Positions 33,420 through 42,181 of a stretch of 64,000 nt of DNA are shown here, in pieces. Below the pieces are notes generated by a model. It saw only the letters and a list, made by a program, of their open reading frames with translations, was not told the DNA's origin and made no database searches. Position numbers and translations under genes: made by a program. This DNA comes from Actinoplanes campanulatus (GTDB taxonomy: Bacteria; Actinomycetota; Actinomycetes; Mycobacteriales; Micromonosporaceae), in NCBI RefSeq assembly GCF_014647795.1, contig NZ_BMPW01000003.1:310001-374000 (forward strand), read 5' to 3'. Numbering within the stretch: position 1 is the stretch's first letter; every line of letters begins with the position of its first letter.

Positions 33420-34697
33420 GTGACGATGGTTCAGGCGCCGACAAGGGCCGCGCTGCAGCACCTCACCGGGTTGCGGCACACCTCGCCCGGCCGCCTCCAG
33501 CTGCTGCTCGTCACCCTGCTCGCGCTCACCGCGCTGACCGGCCTGGTCGCCGGCGTGACCGCGAGCGCCGCCGCCACCGGCACCGCCGACCTGCGTGACC
33601 GGGCCCAGCCGCTGATGAGCGAGGCGCAGACCGTCTACTCCTCGCTGGCCGACGCCGACACCACCGCGGCCCGCGCCTTCATCACCGGCGGCCTGGAGCC
33701 GGCCGTGCTGACCCGCCGTTACGAGGGCGACCTGGAGCGGGCCGCCGCCGCGCTCACCTCGGCCGCCCGCCGCGTCCCCGCCGACGGCCGGGCCGGCGAG
33801 GCCATCCAGCGGATCGCCACCGGGCTCACCCGCTACACCGCGCTGATCGCCTCGGCCCGCACCCTGAACCGGCAGGGAAAGCCGGTCGGCGCCGCCTACC
33901 TGTCCACCGCCTCCCAGCTCAACCGGGAGACCCTGCAACCGCAGGCGCAGCTGCTCTTCCAGGAGGCGCGCCGCGCGGCCGACAGTGGGTACGACGACGC
34001 CAACGCCTCCTGGTGGCTCATGCTGCTGGTGGTGCTGTTCGTCGGGCTCGCGGTGGCGCTCGTGTGGACACAGATCTACCTGAGCCGCAGCACGAACCGG
34101 GTGTTCAACGTGCCCCTGCTGACCGCCTCCGGGGTCGCCGTGCTCCTGATGGCCGGCTGCGTCGTGGTCTTCGGCCACCAGCGCGGCCATCTCGTCGCCG
34201 CCGACCGGGACGGGTCGGCGCCGCTGGAGGTCCTCGCCGAGAAGCGGATCCTGGTGCTGCGGGAGCGGGCCGACGAGGCGCTCACCCTCGCGGCGCGGGC
34301 CGGGCACGGGCCGCTCGAGGAGGAGTTCCGCCAGCTGAGCGAGCGGGTCACCTTCGACGACCCGCAGCTCGACGACATGCCGGCGCTGATGCGCGAGGCC
34401 GCCGACCTGCACGGCGAGTTCCTGACCTCGCACCGGCAGGTCCGCTCGCTCGACGACGGCGGCGACTACGAGGGCGCCGTGAAACTCGCCGCCTCGGACG
34501 GCATGGCGCAGACCTTCGACCGGCTCACCGCCACCCTCGACCGGGCCATGGACGACCGGCGGGCCGCCTTCGGCTCCCGGAGTGAGGCCGCGGGGTCCGG
34601 GCTGGGCGCGCTCGTCGTGCTGGGCCCCCTGCTCGCCCTGGTGATCGGCGTGCTCGCCACGATCGGCCTGCGGGCCCGGCTGGAGGAGTACCGCTGA
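33420..34697 (+). CDS. glnX: GlnX-like membrane protein of the PknG locus
   Basis: A 425-residue membrane protein. Segment 1 spans about 26-48, a mainly helical extracytoplasmic domain follows (about 50-195), segments 2 and 3 lie near 199-221 and 234-255, a second helical domain spans about 260-385, and segment 4 is near 393-418. In Mycobacterium, GlnX has this four-segment layout and relays the signal from the lipoprotein GlnH to the kinase PknG. The next gene encodes a GlnH-like lipoprotein and starts in this gene's stop (TGATG). Identification rests on topology and synteny, not on a strong motif. The GTG start at 33420 has GGAGAGG upstream. Confidence 0.8.
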   Translation: MTMVQAPTRAALQHLTGLRHTSPGRLQLLLVTLLALTALTGLVAGVTASAAATGTADLRDRAQPLMSEAQTVYSSLADADTTAARAFITGGLEPAVLTRRYEGDLERAAAALTSAARRVPADGRAGEAIQRIATGLTRYTALIASARTLNRQGKPVGAAYLSTASQLNRETLQPQAQLLFQEARRAADSGYDDANASWWLMLLVVLFVGLAVALVWTQIYLSRSTNRVFNVPLLTASGVAVLLMAGCVVVFGHQRGHLVAADRDGSAPLEVLAEKRILVLRERADEALTLAARAGHGPLEEEFRQLSERVTFDDPQLDDMPALMREAADLHGEFLTSHRQVRSLDDGGDYEGAVKLAASDGMAQTFDRLTATLDRAMDDRRAAFGSRSEAAGSGLGALVVLGPLLALVIGVLATIGLRARLEEYR

Positions 34698-35623
34698 TGC
34701 GCGCTCTCGCTGTCGTCGCCGCCCTCACCCTGCTCGCCGCCGGCTGCACCCCCGCTCCCCCGCCGCCGGCGGCCGCGCCCGGCCCGTCGCCCACACCGTC
34801 CGCCACCGGCTCGGCGGCGCCGGTCCCGACGTGCGAGCCGCGGAAGAGTTGGCGCCCCACCCGGGGCCTGGAGATCCCGGCCGGCAGCCGGATGGCGGAG
34901 ATCCGCGCACGCGGCCACCTGATCCTCGGCACCAGCCAGGACACCCTGCTGTTCAGCTCGCGCGATCCGTTCACCGGCGCGATCGAGGGCTTCGACGTCG
35001 ACATGGCGCGGGAGATCTCCCGGGCCATCTTCGGCAGCCCGGACAAGGTGCGGATCCTGGTGATCCCCCGCTCCCGGCGGGTGGACGCGGTCGCCACCGG
35101 CCAGGTCGACATGGCCATCAACACCATGACCACCAACTGCGCCCGCTGGCAGCGGGTCGCCTTCTCCACCGTCTACTACGAGGCCGGGCAGAAGGTGCTG
35201 GTCGGCAGGGACTCGACGGTGACCCGGATCCAGGACCTCGGCGGCCGCCCGGTGTGCGCGGCCAGCGGCTCCACCTCACTGGAGAACCTCGCGAAGGTCG
35301 ACCCGAGACCCGTCGCGGTGGCCCGCCGCGACTTCGGCGAGTGCCTCGTGGCGTTCCAGCAGAACGAGGTGGAGGCGATCTCGACCGACGACACCATCCT
35401 GGCCGGCCTGGCCGCCCAGGATCCGTACGCCAAGGTGGTCGGCCTCCCCTTCACCCAGGAGCCGTACGCGATCGCGATCAGCCAGACCCACCGCGACCTG
35501 ACCGAGTTCGTCAACGCGGTCCTGGAGCGGATGCGCGCCGACGGCACCTGGAAGGCCCTGTACGACAAGTGGCTGCACGACAGCGGTCCGGCGCCGAAGC
35601 CACCCGTGGCGGAGTACCAATGA
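34697..35623 (+). CDS. glnH: GlnH-like amino-acid-binding lipoprotein
   Basis: A 308-residue solute-binding protein (SBP_bac_3 family). The signal peptide ends in a lipobox with Cys17 (LLAAGCTPA), then a Pro/Ala-rich linker. The binding domain starts near 70 (IRARGHLILGTSQDTLLFSSRDP) and has GFDVDMAREISRAIFG, DMAINTMTTNCARW and EPYAIAISQTHRDLTEFVN. No ABC permease or ATPase is nearby, so it is a sensor rather than a transporter part, as in the mycobacterial glnH-glnX-pknG system where Asp/Glu are bound. The ligand here is inferred. It overlaps glnX by one base and the next gene by four. Confidence 0.87.
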   Translation: MRALAVVAALTLLAAGCTPAPPPPAAAPGPSPTPSATGSAAPVPTCEPRKSWRPTRGLEIPAGSRMAEIRARGHLILGTSQDTLLFSSRDPFTGAIEGFDVDMAREISRAIFGSPDKVRILVIPRSRRVDAVATGQVDMAINTMTTNCARWQRVAFSTVYYEAGQKVLVGRDSTVTRIQDLGGRPVCAASGSTSLENLAKVDPRPVAVARRDFGECLVAFQQNEVEAISTDDTILAGLAAQDPYAKVVGLPFTQEPYAIAISQTHRDLTEFVNAVLERMRADGTWKALYDKWLHDSGPAPKPPVAEYQ

Positions 35624-36846
35624 GCCCGGGGAGCACGCTCGCCGCCGACACCGAGCTGGAACGGCTGGAGAAGGCGGTGGCCGCCATCTCCGCCAACCTG
35701 GTCGAGCTGGACCAGAACCCGGACCGCCAGGAACTCGGCCGGACCCGCCTGACCGGCCGCACCGCGGCCGCCTGGTCCGACGCCGGCGAGGCCCTGGCCC
35801 AGCTGTGGCAGGGCCACCGGCTGCTCGGTGACGTGATCACCCGGGCCCGGGCGCTGCGCGGGCACGGCGACCGCGCGCTGAAGCGGATGAGCGACGCGGA
35901 CCGGGCCGCCTACCAGCACGAGGTGCTGGGCCACTCGATCACCCTGGCCACCGCCACGGTGCCGCTGGCCCAGCGCGGGCTGCTCGGCTCCGGGCAGGTC
36001 AGCACCACCTGCACCCCGGCCGAGCTGCTCGCCGGCATGGAGGCGGCGTTCACCACCGCGGTCGCCGTGGTGACCGCCGCCGGTGACGCCTGGCGCCGGG
36101 CCGTGCCGGCCGCCGCCGACGCCGCGGCCGCGCTGTCCCGGGCCCGCTCGCTCACCCGGCAGGCCGGCGCCGGCACGCTGGCGGCCGAGGCGGAGCGCCT
36201 GCTCGACGAGGCCGACCGGCTGCTCGGTGACATCACCGGCACCCTGGCCTCGGACCCGCTGGGCGCGGACACCGCCAGCCTGAACCGGGTGCGTGCCCTG
36301 ATCGCCCGGGCCGACGCCGAGCGGACCTCGGCCACCGAGCTGCGGGAGTCGCTGACCCAGCGGCTGCACGACGCCCGGGGGCTCGCCGCCGAGGTGGACG
36401 CGGCGGCCCGGGACGCCGCCACGGTCCTCGACGCGGTGGCCGGGCGGTTCCCCGGGCACCGGGTCGCCACGGTCCGCGGCGACAGCCTGCTGCCCGACCT
36501 GGTCGCGATCGAGGCGCTCGCCGCGGCCGGGCACTGGGCGCTGATCAGCCCCCGGCTGTCGGCCTGGGCCAGGCAGGCCCGGCAGCGGCTGGCCGACCTG
36601 CGGGACGCCCGGGCCCGCAACGCCCACCTGCTGGCCGAGCGCAACGAGCTGCGCGGGCGGCTCGACGCGTACCGGGCGAAGGCGCTGAGCCGTGGGCTCG
36701 GCGAGGACCCCGGGCTCGGCCCGCTCGCCGAGACCGCCCGCGACGCCCTCTTCTCCGCTCCGTGTGACCTGACGGCGGCGCGGGCCGCCGTCGACGCGTA
36801 CCAGGACGCGCTCTCCGCCACCATCGCCGCCAGGGAGGCCCGATGA
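35620..36846 (+). CDS. Helical (coiled-coil) protein of unknown function in the PknG locus
   Basis: A 408-residue soluble protein with no membrane segment or signal. It is Ala/Leu/Arg/Glu-rich and almost wholly helical, with heptad-like runs near 10-35 (TELERLEKAVAAISANL), 190-235 and 335-375 (ARQRLADLRDARARNAHLLA). I do not recognise a family. It is coupled on both sides by ATGA overlaps, to glnH and pknG, so it is made in step with the kinase. A scaffold or adaptor joining the membrane sensor to PknG is an inference from position. Mycobacterial loci lack a gene here. Confidence 0.8.
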   Translation: MSPGSTLAADTELERLEKAVAAISANLVELDQNPDRQELGRTRLTGRTAAAWSDAGEALAQLWQGHRLLGDVITRARALRGHGDRALKRMSDADRAAYQHEVLGHSITLATATVPLAQRGLLGSGQVSTTCTPAELLAGMEAAFTTAVAVVTAAGDAWRRAVPAAADAAAALSRARSLTRQAGAGTLAAEAERLLDEADRLLGDITGTLASDPLGADTASLNRVRALIARADAERTSATELRESLTQRLHDARGLAAEVDAAARDAATVLDAVAGRFPGHRVATVRGDSLLPDLVAIEALAAAGHWALISPRLSAWARQARQRLADLRDARARNAHLLAERNELRGRLDAYRAKALSRGLGEDPGLGPLAETARDALFSAPCDLTAARAAVDAYQDALSATIAAREAR

Positions 36847-39128
36847 CCAGCTGCCGGCGGGACAACTGTCCCGGAACGATCGAGGACGGCTACTGCGACA
36901 CCTGCGGGCTCGCACCCGCCACCACCCTCGCGCCCGCCCCCGCCCCCGCGCCGGCGGTCGTGGCGGGCCGCTGCAACCGGGACGGCTGCGACGGGACGAT
37001 CGACGAGGGCTACTGCGACACCTGCGGGCTGGCCCCGGTCACGGTGCCCGCGCCCCGGACGGCGACCGCCGCGTCGGCCCGGGCGAGCAGCGCGCTGTCC
37101 TCGCGTACCCGGGGAAGCGGCCGGACCACCGGCAGTTCCCGGACCGGCTCGGCCCGCCGGTTCGGCGGTGGCCTGGTCGCCATCGAGCCGATCCGCACCG
37201 CCGACCCGTCGACCGCCGTGATGACCGTCGCCGAGGTGCCGGAGTCCAAACGGTTCTGCGCGAAGTGCGGCAACCCGGTGGGCCGGGCCCGGGGCGAGCG
37301 GACCGCCCGCCCGTCCGGCTTCTGCCCGTCCTGCGGCGAGGCGTTCAACTTCACCCCCAAGCTGAGCAAGGGTGACCTGGTCGCCGGCCAGTACGAGGTG
37401 GTCGGCCCGCTCGCGCACGGCGGCCTGGGCTGGGTCTACCTGGCCGTCGACAAGAACGTGTCGGACCGGTGGGTGGTCCTCAAGGGCCTGCTCAACTCCG
37501 GCGACGAGGACGCGCTGGCCGCCGCCGTGGCGGAGCGGCGCTTCCTGGCCGAGGTCGAGCACCCGAACATCGTGAAGATCTACAACTTCGTCGAGTTCGA
37601 CGGCTCCGGCTACATCGTGATGGAGTTCGTCGGCGGCAAGTCGCTCAAGGACCTGCTCAAGGAGCGCCGGGTCGACGGGGCGGCGGCCCCGCTGCCGGTG
37701 GATCAGGCGCTGGCCTACGTGCTGGAGATCATGCCGGCGTTCGGGTACCTGCACGACCGCGGCCTGATCTTCTGCGACTTCAAGCCGGACAACGTGATCC
37801 AGTCCGGCGACCAGATGCGGCTGATCGACCTCGGCGGCGTGGTGCACGTCGACGACGAGGAGGCGGCGATCTACGGCACCGTCGGCTACCAGGCGCCGGA
37901 GATGGCCGCCGACGGGCCGTCCCCGCAGTCCGACCTCTACACCATCGGCCGGACCCTCGCGGTGCTGACCACCGACTTCCGCGGCTACCAGAGCACCTTC
38001 AAGGACAGCCTGCCGGACCGGGGCGAGTTCGAGGTGTACCGGCGGCACGAGTCGTTCTACCGGCTGCTGGTGCGGGCCACCCGTACCGACCCCGGCGAGC
38101 GGTTCGCCGACGCGGCCGAGATGTCCGAGCAGATGCTGGGGGTGCTGCGGCAGGTCCTCGCCACCGACGGCACCCCGCGGCCGGCGGTGTCCCGCTACTT
38201 CACCGGGGAACTGCGCACCGACCTGCGCGACGAGAAGGCCCGCTGGCAGGACCTGCCCGTCCCGCTGATCGACCTGAGCGACCCGGCCGCCGGTTTCCTC
38301 GCCTCGATCACCGCGGCCGACCCGAAGACCGTGCTCGCCCAGCTGCGGACCGCCCCGGAGGACACCGTCGAGGTGCGACTGCGGACCCTGCGGGAGCTGA
38401 TCGTGCAGGGCGACACCGCGGCCGCCGAGATGGTCCGCGACTCGCTGGAGCCGGACTGGCGGGTCGACTGGTACGACGGGATCCTGGCGCTGTCCACCGG
38501 CGACCCGGCGCGGGCCCGGCAGCGGTTCGACGCGGTCTGGTCGGCGCTGCCCGGGGAGCCGGCGCCGCAGCTGGCCCTCGGGGTCACCGCCGAGCTGGCC
38601 GGCGACCCGGCCACCGCCTGCGGGTACTACGACGTGGTGAGCCGCACCGATCCGGCGTACACGGCGGCGGCCGCGGGGCTGGCCCGGTGCCGGCTGGCGA
38701 ACGGCGACCGGGCCGGGGCCGTGGAGGCGTACGGGCGGGTCCCCGGCACCTCGTCGGCGTACCCCAGCTCGCAGATCGGCGCGATCCGGGCGCTGGTCCG
38801 CTCGCACCGGACCGCGACGGTCGATGTGGACTCGCTGGCCACCGCCGCCGGGCTGATCTCCCGGCTCGAGGTGGAGGCGGCCCAGCTGGCGTCGCTGCGG
38901 GCCGAGTTGCTGGAGCAGGTGCTGCGCACCATGGACGGCGGCACCCGGCTCACCGGCACGGTGCTGACCACGGTGATCGGCGGGACCCCGGCGGAGAAGG
39001 ATCCGGAACGGGACGTACGGTTCGCGCTGGAGTCGGCGTACCGGGAGATGGCCCGGGCCACGCACGGCGCGGAGAAGATCCGCCTGGTCGACCTGGCGAA
39101 CGCGGTCCGGCCGCGTACGCGTACTTGA
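36843..39128 (+). CDS. pknG: PknG-type serine/threonine protein kinase
   Basis: A 761-residue soluble kinase. The N-terminus holds two copies of a Cys motif (C4/C9, C18/C21 and C44/C49, C58/C61; each ends GYCDTCGLAP), then a rubredoxin-like pair (C139/C142, C161/C164). The kinase domain (about 180-440) has a glycine loop AHGGLGWVY, Lys214 (VVLKGL), Asp312 in IFCDFKPDNV and Asp329 in LIDLGG, as in mycobacterial PknG. The C-terminal third is TPR-like (GVTAELAGDPATACGYYDVV). PknG controls 2-oxoglutarate and glutamate metabolism through an FHA protein. The doubled N-terminal ribbon is extra relative to the mycobacterial enzyme. Coupled to the preceding gene by ATGA. Confidence 0.96.
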   Translation: MTSCRRDNCPGTIEDGYCDTCGLAPATTLAPAPAPAPAVVAGRCNRDGCDGTIDEGYCDTCGLAPVTVPAPRTATAASARASSALSSRTRGSGRTTGSSRTGSARRFGGGLVAIEPIRTADPSTAVMTVAEVPESKRFCAKCGNPVGRARGERTARPSGFCPSCGEAFNFTPKLSKGDLVAGQYEVVGPLAHGGLGWVYLAVDKNVSDRWVVLKGLLNSGDEDALAAAVAERRFLAEVEHPNIVKIYNFVEFDGSGYIVMEFVGGKSLKDLLKERRVDGAAAPLPVDQALAYVLEIMPAFGYLHDRGLIFCDFKPDNVIQSGDQMRLIDLGGVVHVDDEEAAIYGTVGYQAPEMAADGPSPQSDLYTIGRTLAVLTTDFRGYQSTFKDSLPDRGEFEVYRRHESFYRLLVRATRTDPGERFADAAEMSEQMLGVLRQVLATDGTPRPAVSRYFTGELRTDLRDEKARWQDLPVPLIDLSDPAAGFLASITAADPKTVLAQLRTAPEDTVEVRLRTLRELIVQGDTAAAEMVRDSLEPDWRVDWYDGILALSTGDPARARQRFDAVWSALPGEPAPQLALGVTAELAGDPATACGYYDVVSRTDPAYTAAAAGLARCRLANGDRAGAVEAYGRVPGTSSAYPSSQIGAIRALVRSHRTATVDVDSLATAAGLISRLEVEAAQLASLRAELLEQVLRTMDGGTRLTGTVLTTVIGGTPAEKDPERDVRFALESAYREMARATHGAEKIRLVDLANAVRPRTRT

Positions 39129-39138
39129 AAGGGCGGAA

Positions 39139-40227
39139 ATGACGCTGACCACCGACTGCACCTCGTGCGCCGACGAGCGCACCGCCGGCGCGAGTTTCTG
39201 TGAGGTGTGCGGTCGCCGGCTCACCGAAACGGCGGAGCCGTCCTCGGCCCGGGAGGACTGCTCGCACTGCGGGGCGGCGGGCGCCGTGGACGACGACGGG
39301 TACTGCGAGGAGTGCGGCATGCAGGCCGGCCGATCCCGCGACCATCTGGAAGCCGACGGCGGCGCGACCGGCGCCGCGGTGAGCGACCGGGGCCGCCGCC
39401 ACCACCGCAACGAGGACGCCATGTGGCTGGCCGTCGGGGCGGACGCCGCCGACGTGGTGGTCTCCGACGGCGTGTCGGCGTCGTTCGACCCGGACGCCGC
39501 CTCGGACATCGCGGTCCGCGCGGCCGGTGAGCTGCTGGCCGCCGCCCGCCACCCGGACGAGCAGCCGGCGCCCGGCAACCCGGACGAGACGGTGGACCTG
39601 GAGCGTCCGCAGGGCGCGGTGGGGCTGGCCGGCGCGGTGGCGCACGCCATCGCCGGGGCCGCCGCCGCGGTGGCGTCGCTGGCGCACACCGGCGACCCGC
39701 GCCGGGCCGCCGCGAACCCGGCCTGCACGATCGTGGCCGCCGCGGTCCGCGGGCCGCACGTCGGGTACGGCGGGGTCGGCGACAGCCGGATCTACTGGCT
39801 GGGCCCGGACGGCCCGGCCGAGCAGCTCACCGAGGACGACTCGTGGGCCGCCCACGTGATCGCCCTGGGCGCCGACCCGGTGACCGCCATGAACGATCCG
39901 AAGGCGCACGCCATCACGGCGTGGCTGGGCGCGGACGCCGGGCCGGTGGCGCCGCGGGTGCGCTCGTTCACCGCCACCGAGCCGGGCCATCTGATCCTGT
40001 GCAGCGACGGACTGTGGAACTACCTGCCCGACCCGGCCGAGTTCGGCGCCGTGGTCCGGGAGGCCCTGGCCGCCGCTCCCGGCCCGCTGGACGCGGCCCG
40101 GGCGCTCGTCGCCTACGCGAACGCGGCCGGCGGCGGCGACAACATCACGGTCGCCCTGGTGCCGGTGCATCCGGTGACCGAGACCGAACCGAAGACGACG
40201 GAACTGTCCACCACCAGCGAGGATTGA
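39139..40227 (+). CDS. PP2C-type Ser/Thr phosphatase with N-terminal zinc ribbons
   Basis: A 362-residue protein. Residues 1-62 hold four Cys pairs (C7/C10, C21/C24, C41/C44, C56/C59; GYCEECG resembles the PknG ribbon). The PPM phosphatase domain follows with RRHHRNEDA, the metal Asp110 in VVSDGVSAS, YGGVGDSRIYWL, LCSDGLWNYL and GGDNITVALV. It has no membrane segment, so it is a cytoplasmic phosphatase. It lies 10 bases after pknG with AAGGGCGGAA as ribosome site, and is the likely partner that reverses PknG phosphorylation. The C-terminal tail is Thr/Ser/Glu-rich (TTELSTTSED) and could itself be phosphorylated. Confidence 0.93.
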   Translation: MTLTTDCTSCADERTAGASFCEVCGRRLTETAEPSSAREDCSHCGAAGAVDDDGYCEECGMQAGRSRDHLEADGGATGAAVSDRGRRHHRNEDAMWLAVGADAADVVVSDGVSASFDPDAASDIAVRAAGELLAAARHPDEQPAPGNPDETVDLERPQGAVGLAGAVAHAIAGAAAAVASLAHTGDPRRAAANPACTIVAAAVRGPHVGYGGVGDSRIYWLGPDGPAEQLTEDDSWAAHVIALGADPVTAMNDPKAHAITAWLGADAGPVAPRVRSFTATEPGHLILCSDGLWNYLPDPAEFGAVVREALAAAPGPLDAARALVAYANAAGGGDNITVALVPVHPVTETEPKTTELSTTSED

Positions 40228-40237
40228 GGAGACACGC

Positions 40238-41500
40238 GTGTCGTACACCGCTGAGGCGTTCCAGAACGAGTACCTCGCCACGGGTGCGAGCGAGGTCAAC
40301 GCGATCGTGACGATCACGTCGACCGGCGGCGAGGGCGGGCGCCGCACGGCCGGCGCCACCGAGATCATCATTGTGGACGCGTCCGGGTCGATGCAGGCCG
40401 AGGGCCGGATCGGGGCGGCCCGGCAGGCCGCGAAGGCGGCCGTCGAGTGCATCGACGACGGCGTGAACTTCGCCATCATCGCCGGCGTCAGCACCGCCCA
40501 GCAGCTGTTCCCGGACCCCGGGCAGCTGGCGGTCGCCTCGCCGCAGACCCGGGCCGACGCGGCCCGGGCGATCGACCGGCTCCAGGCCAACGGCGGCACG
40601 GCGATGGGCGCCTGGCTGCTGCTGGCCGCCCAGTTGTTCGCCCAGCGGCCGGGCGACATCAAGCACGCCATCCTGCTGACCGACGGCGACAACGGTGAGC
40701 GGGCCGGCTATCTGGAGACGGTGCTGGACCAGATCAAGGAGCAGTTCGTCTGCGACTGCCGGGGCGTCGGCGCCAACTGGAAGGTCGCCGAGCTCCGCAA
40801 GATCGCCGACCGGATGCTCGGGACCGTCGACATCGTGGCCAAACCGACCGAGCTGACCGCCTCGTTCCAGCAGATGATCACCGCGGCGATGGGCAAGACC
40901 AGCGCCGACGTCCAGCTCAAGGTGATCACCCCGGTGACCAGCAAGATCCGCTTCGTGAAGCAGGTCGAGCCGCAGGTGGCCGACCTGACCGGCAAACGGG
41001 TCGAGGACGGGCGGGCGGGCCGTTACCCGCTCGGCTCCTGGGGCCAGGAGAGCCGCGACTACCACCTCTGCTTCGACGTCACGCCGGGCAACGTCGGCGA
41101 CAACATGATGGCCGGGCGGGTGCAGATCCTCGAGGGTGACACGGTGCTCGCGACCGTACTGGTCAAGGCGACCTGGACCGAGGACACCGCACTCTCCACC
41201 AAGATCAACAGGCAGGTCGCCCACTACACCGGGCAGGCCGAGCTGGCCGAGGTGATCCAGGAGGGGCTGACCGCGCACAAGGCCGGCGACGACCGGACCG
41301 CCACCATCAAGTTCGGCCGGGCCGCCCAGCTCGCCCGGGCCAGCGGCAACACCGCCACCGAGGAGCTGCTGTCCAAGGTGGTGGAGATCGAGGACGCGGT
41401 CACCGGCACGGTCCGGCTCAAGCGCCGGGTCGCGGCCGAGGACGAGATGGCCCTGGACACCCGCTCCACCAAGACGGTCCGGGTGGGCCGCGGCCAGTGA
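40238..41500 (+). CDS. VWA-domain protein of the PknG locus
   Basis: A 420-residue cytoplasmic protein with a von Willebrand factor A domain at about 41-215. The metal-binding MIDAS is complete: DASGSM at 47-52, Thr121 in GGTAMG and Asp149 in LLTDGDN. The C-terminal half has a beta-rich segment (about 225-315) and a helical TPR-like end (HKAGDDRTATIKFGRAAQLAR). No signal peptide or membrane segment. The GTG at 40238 has GAGGAG six bases ahead, and the gene overlaps the FHA gene by GTGA. A protein-assembly or adaptor role between phosphatase and FHA protein is inferred from position. Confidence 0.92.
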   Translation: MSYTAEAFQNEYLATGASEVNAIVTITSTGGEGGRRTAGATEIIIVDASGSMQAEGRIGAARQAAKAAVECIDDGVNFAIIAGVSTAQQLFPDPGQLAVASPQTRADAARAIDRLQANGGTAMGAWLLLAAQLFAQRPGDIKHAILLTDGDNGERAGYLETVLDQIKEQFVCDCRGVGANWKVAELRKIADRMLGTVDIVAKPTELTASFQQMITAAMGKTSADVQLKVITPVTSKIRFVKQVEPQVADLTGKRVEDGRAGRYPLGSWGQESRDYHLCFDVTPGNVGDNMMAGRVQILEGDTVLATVLVKATWTEDTALSTKINRQVAHYTGQAELAEVIQEGLTAHKAGDDRTATIKFGRAAQLARASGNTATEELLSKVVEIEDAVTGTVRLKRRVAAEDEMALDTRSTKTVRVGRGQ

Positions 41501-42144
41501 GCGCCTACACCTGCCCGAACGGTCACGCGTCCACCGAGGACGACTTCTGCGACACGTGCGGCTCCCCGATCGAGGGTGCCGCACCCGCGGCCGTGGTGAC
41601 CGCTCCCCCGGCCGCCGCCGAGCCGGCCGCACCGGCCGGGGACTGCCCGAAGTGCCGGGCGCCCCGGGGGCCGGGCCGGTTCTGCGAGGACTGCGGCTAC
41701 GACTACACGACCGGGCGGGTCCCGCAGCTGAGCACTCCCACTCCGGCGGCGCCGGCCGGCGAGTGGACGGCCACGGTCTTCGCCGACCCGGACTACTTCG
41801 CCGACAACGACATCGAGGGCGTCGAGTTCCCGGCCGGCGCGCCCCGGCGTACCGTCCGGCTGGCCCCGCCACAGGTGCGGATCGGCCGGCAGAGCTCCTC
41901 GAAGGGCACCACCCCGGAGATCGACCTGGCCCAGGCGCCCGCCGATCCCGGGGCCTCGCACAACCACGCGCTGCTCACCTTCTCGGTGGACGGCACGTGG
42001 CTGGTCTCCGATCTCGGCTCGACCAACGGCACCTACCTCAACGGGGAGGCCCAGCCGCTGGACCCGGGCCAGACCCGGACCCTGAAGGACGGCGACCAGG
42101 TGCACGTCGGCGCCTGGACGACGATCACCCTGCACGCGCCGTGA
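41497..42144 (+). CDS. FHA-domain protein with N-terminal zinc ribbons
   Basis: A 215-residue protein. The N-terminus has two Cys ribbons (C6, C18/C21 in DDFCDTCG; C50/C53 and C63/C66 in RFCEDCG), a Pro/Ala linker, then an FHA domain (about 105-212). Phosphothreonine-binding residues are kept: Arg in RIGRQS, Ser-His in GASHNH and Asn in STNGTYLNG. It closes the PknG locus. In mycobacteria PknG phosphorylates the FHA protein GarA to control 2-oxoglutarate metabolism; this protein is a candidate counterpart, but no GarA-like ETTS motif is seen at its N-terminus. It may instead read phosphorylated proteins. Confidence 0.93.
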   Translation: MSAYTCPNGHASTEDDFCDTCGSPIEGAAPAAVVTAPPAAAEPAAPAGDCPKCRAPRGPGRFCEDCGYDYTTGRVPQLSTPTPAAPAGEWTATVFADPDYFADNDIEGVEFPAGAPRRTVRLAPPQVRIGRQSSSKGTTPEIDLAQAPADPGASHNHALLTFSVDGTWLVSDLGSTNGTYLNGEAQPLDPGQTRTLKDGDQVHVGAWTTITLHAP

Positions 42145-42152
42145 CGACCGCC

Positions 42153-42177
42153 GGGCCCCCGGCGTGACCGGGGGCCC
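42153..42177. terminator. Hairpin between convergent FHA and DUF3500 genes
   Basis: Perfect 10-bp stem (42153-42162 with 42168-42177, arm GGGCCCCCGG) and loop CGTGA. It lies in the 37-base gap between two convergent stops and can serve both transcripts. Confidence 0.7.
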
Positions 42178-42181
42178 CGCG

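Noticed and set aside
35910-39728. A 1272-codon open frame opposite pknG
   Set aside because: It is antisense to a clear kinase with intact motifs; its composition is typical of shadow frames in high-GC DNA.
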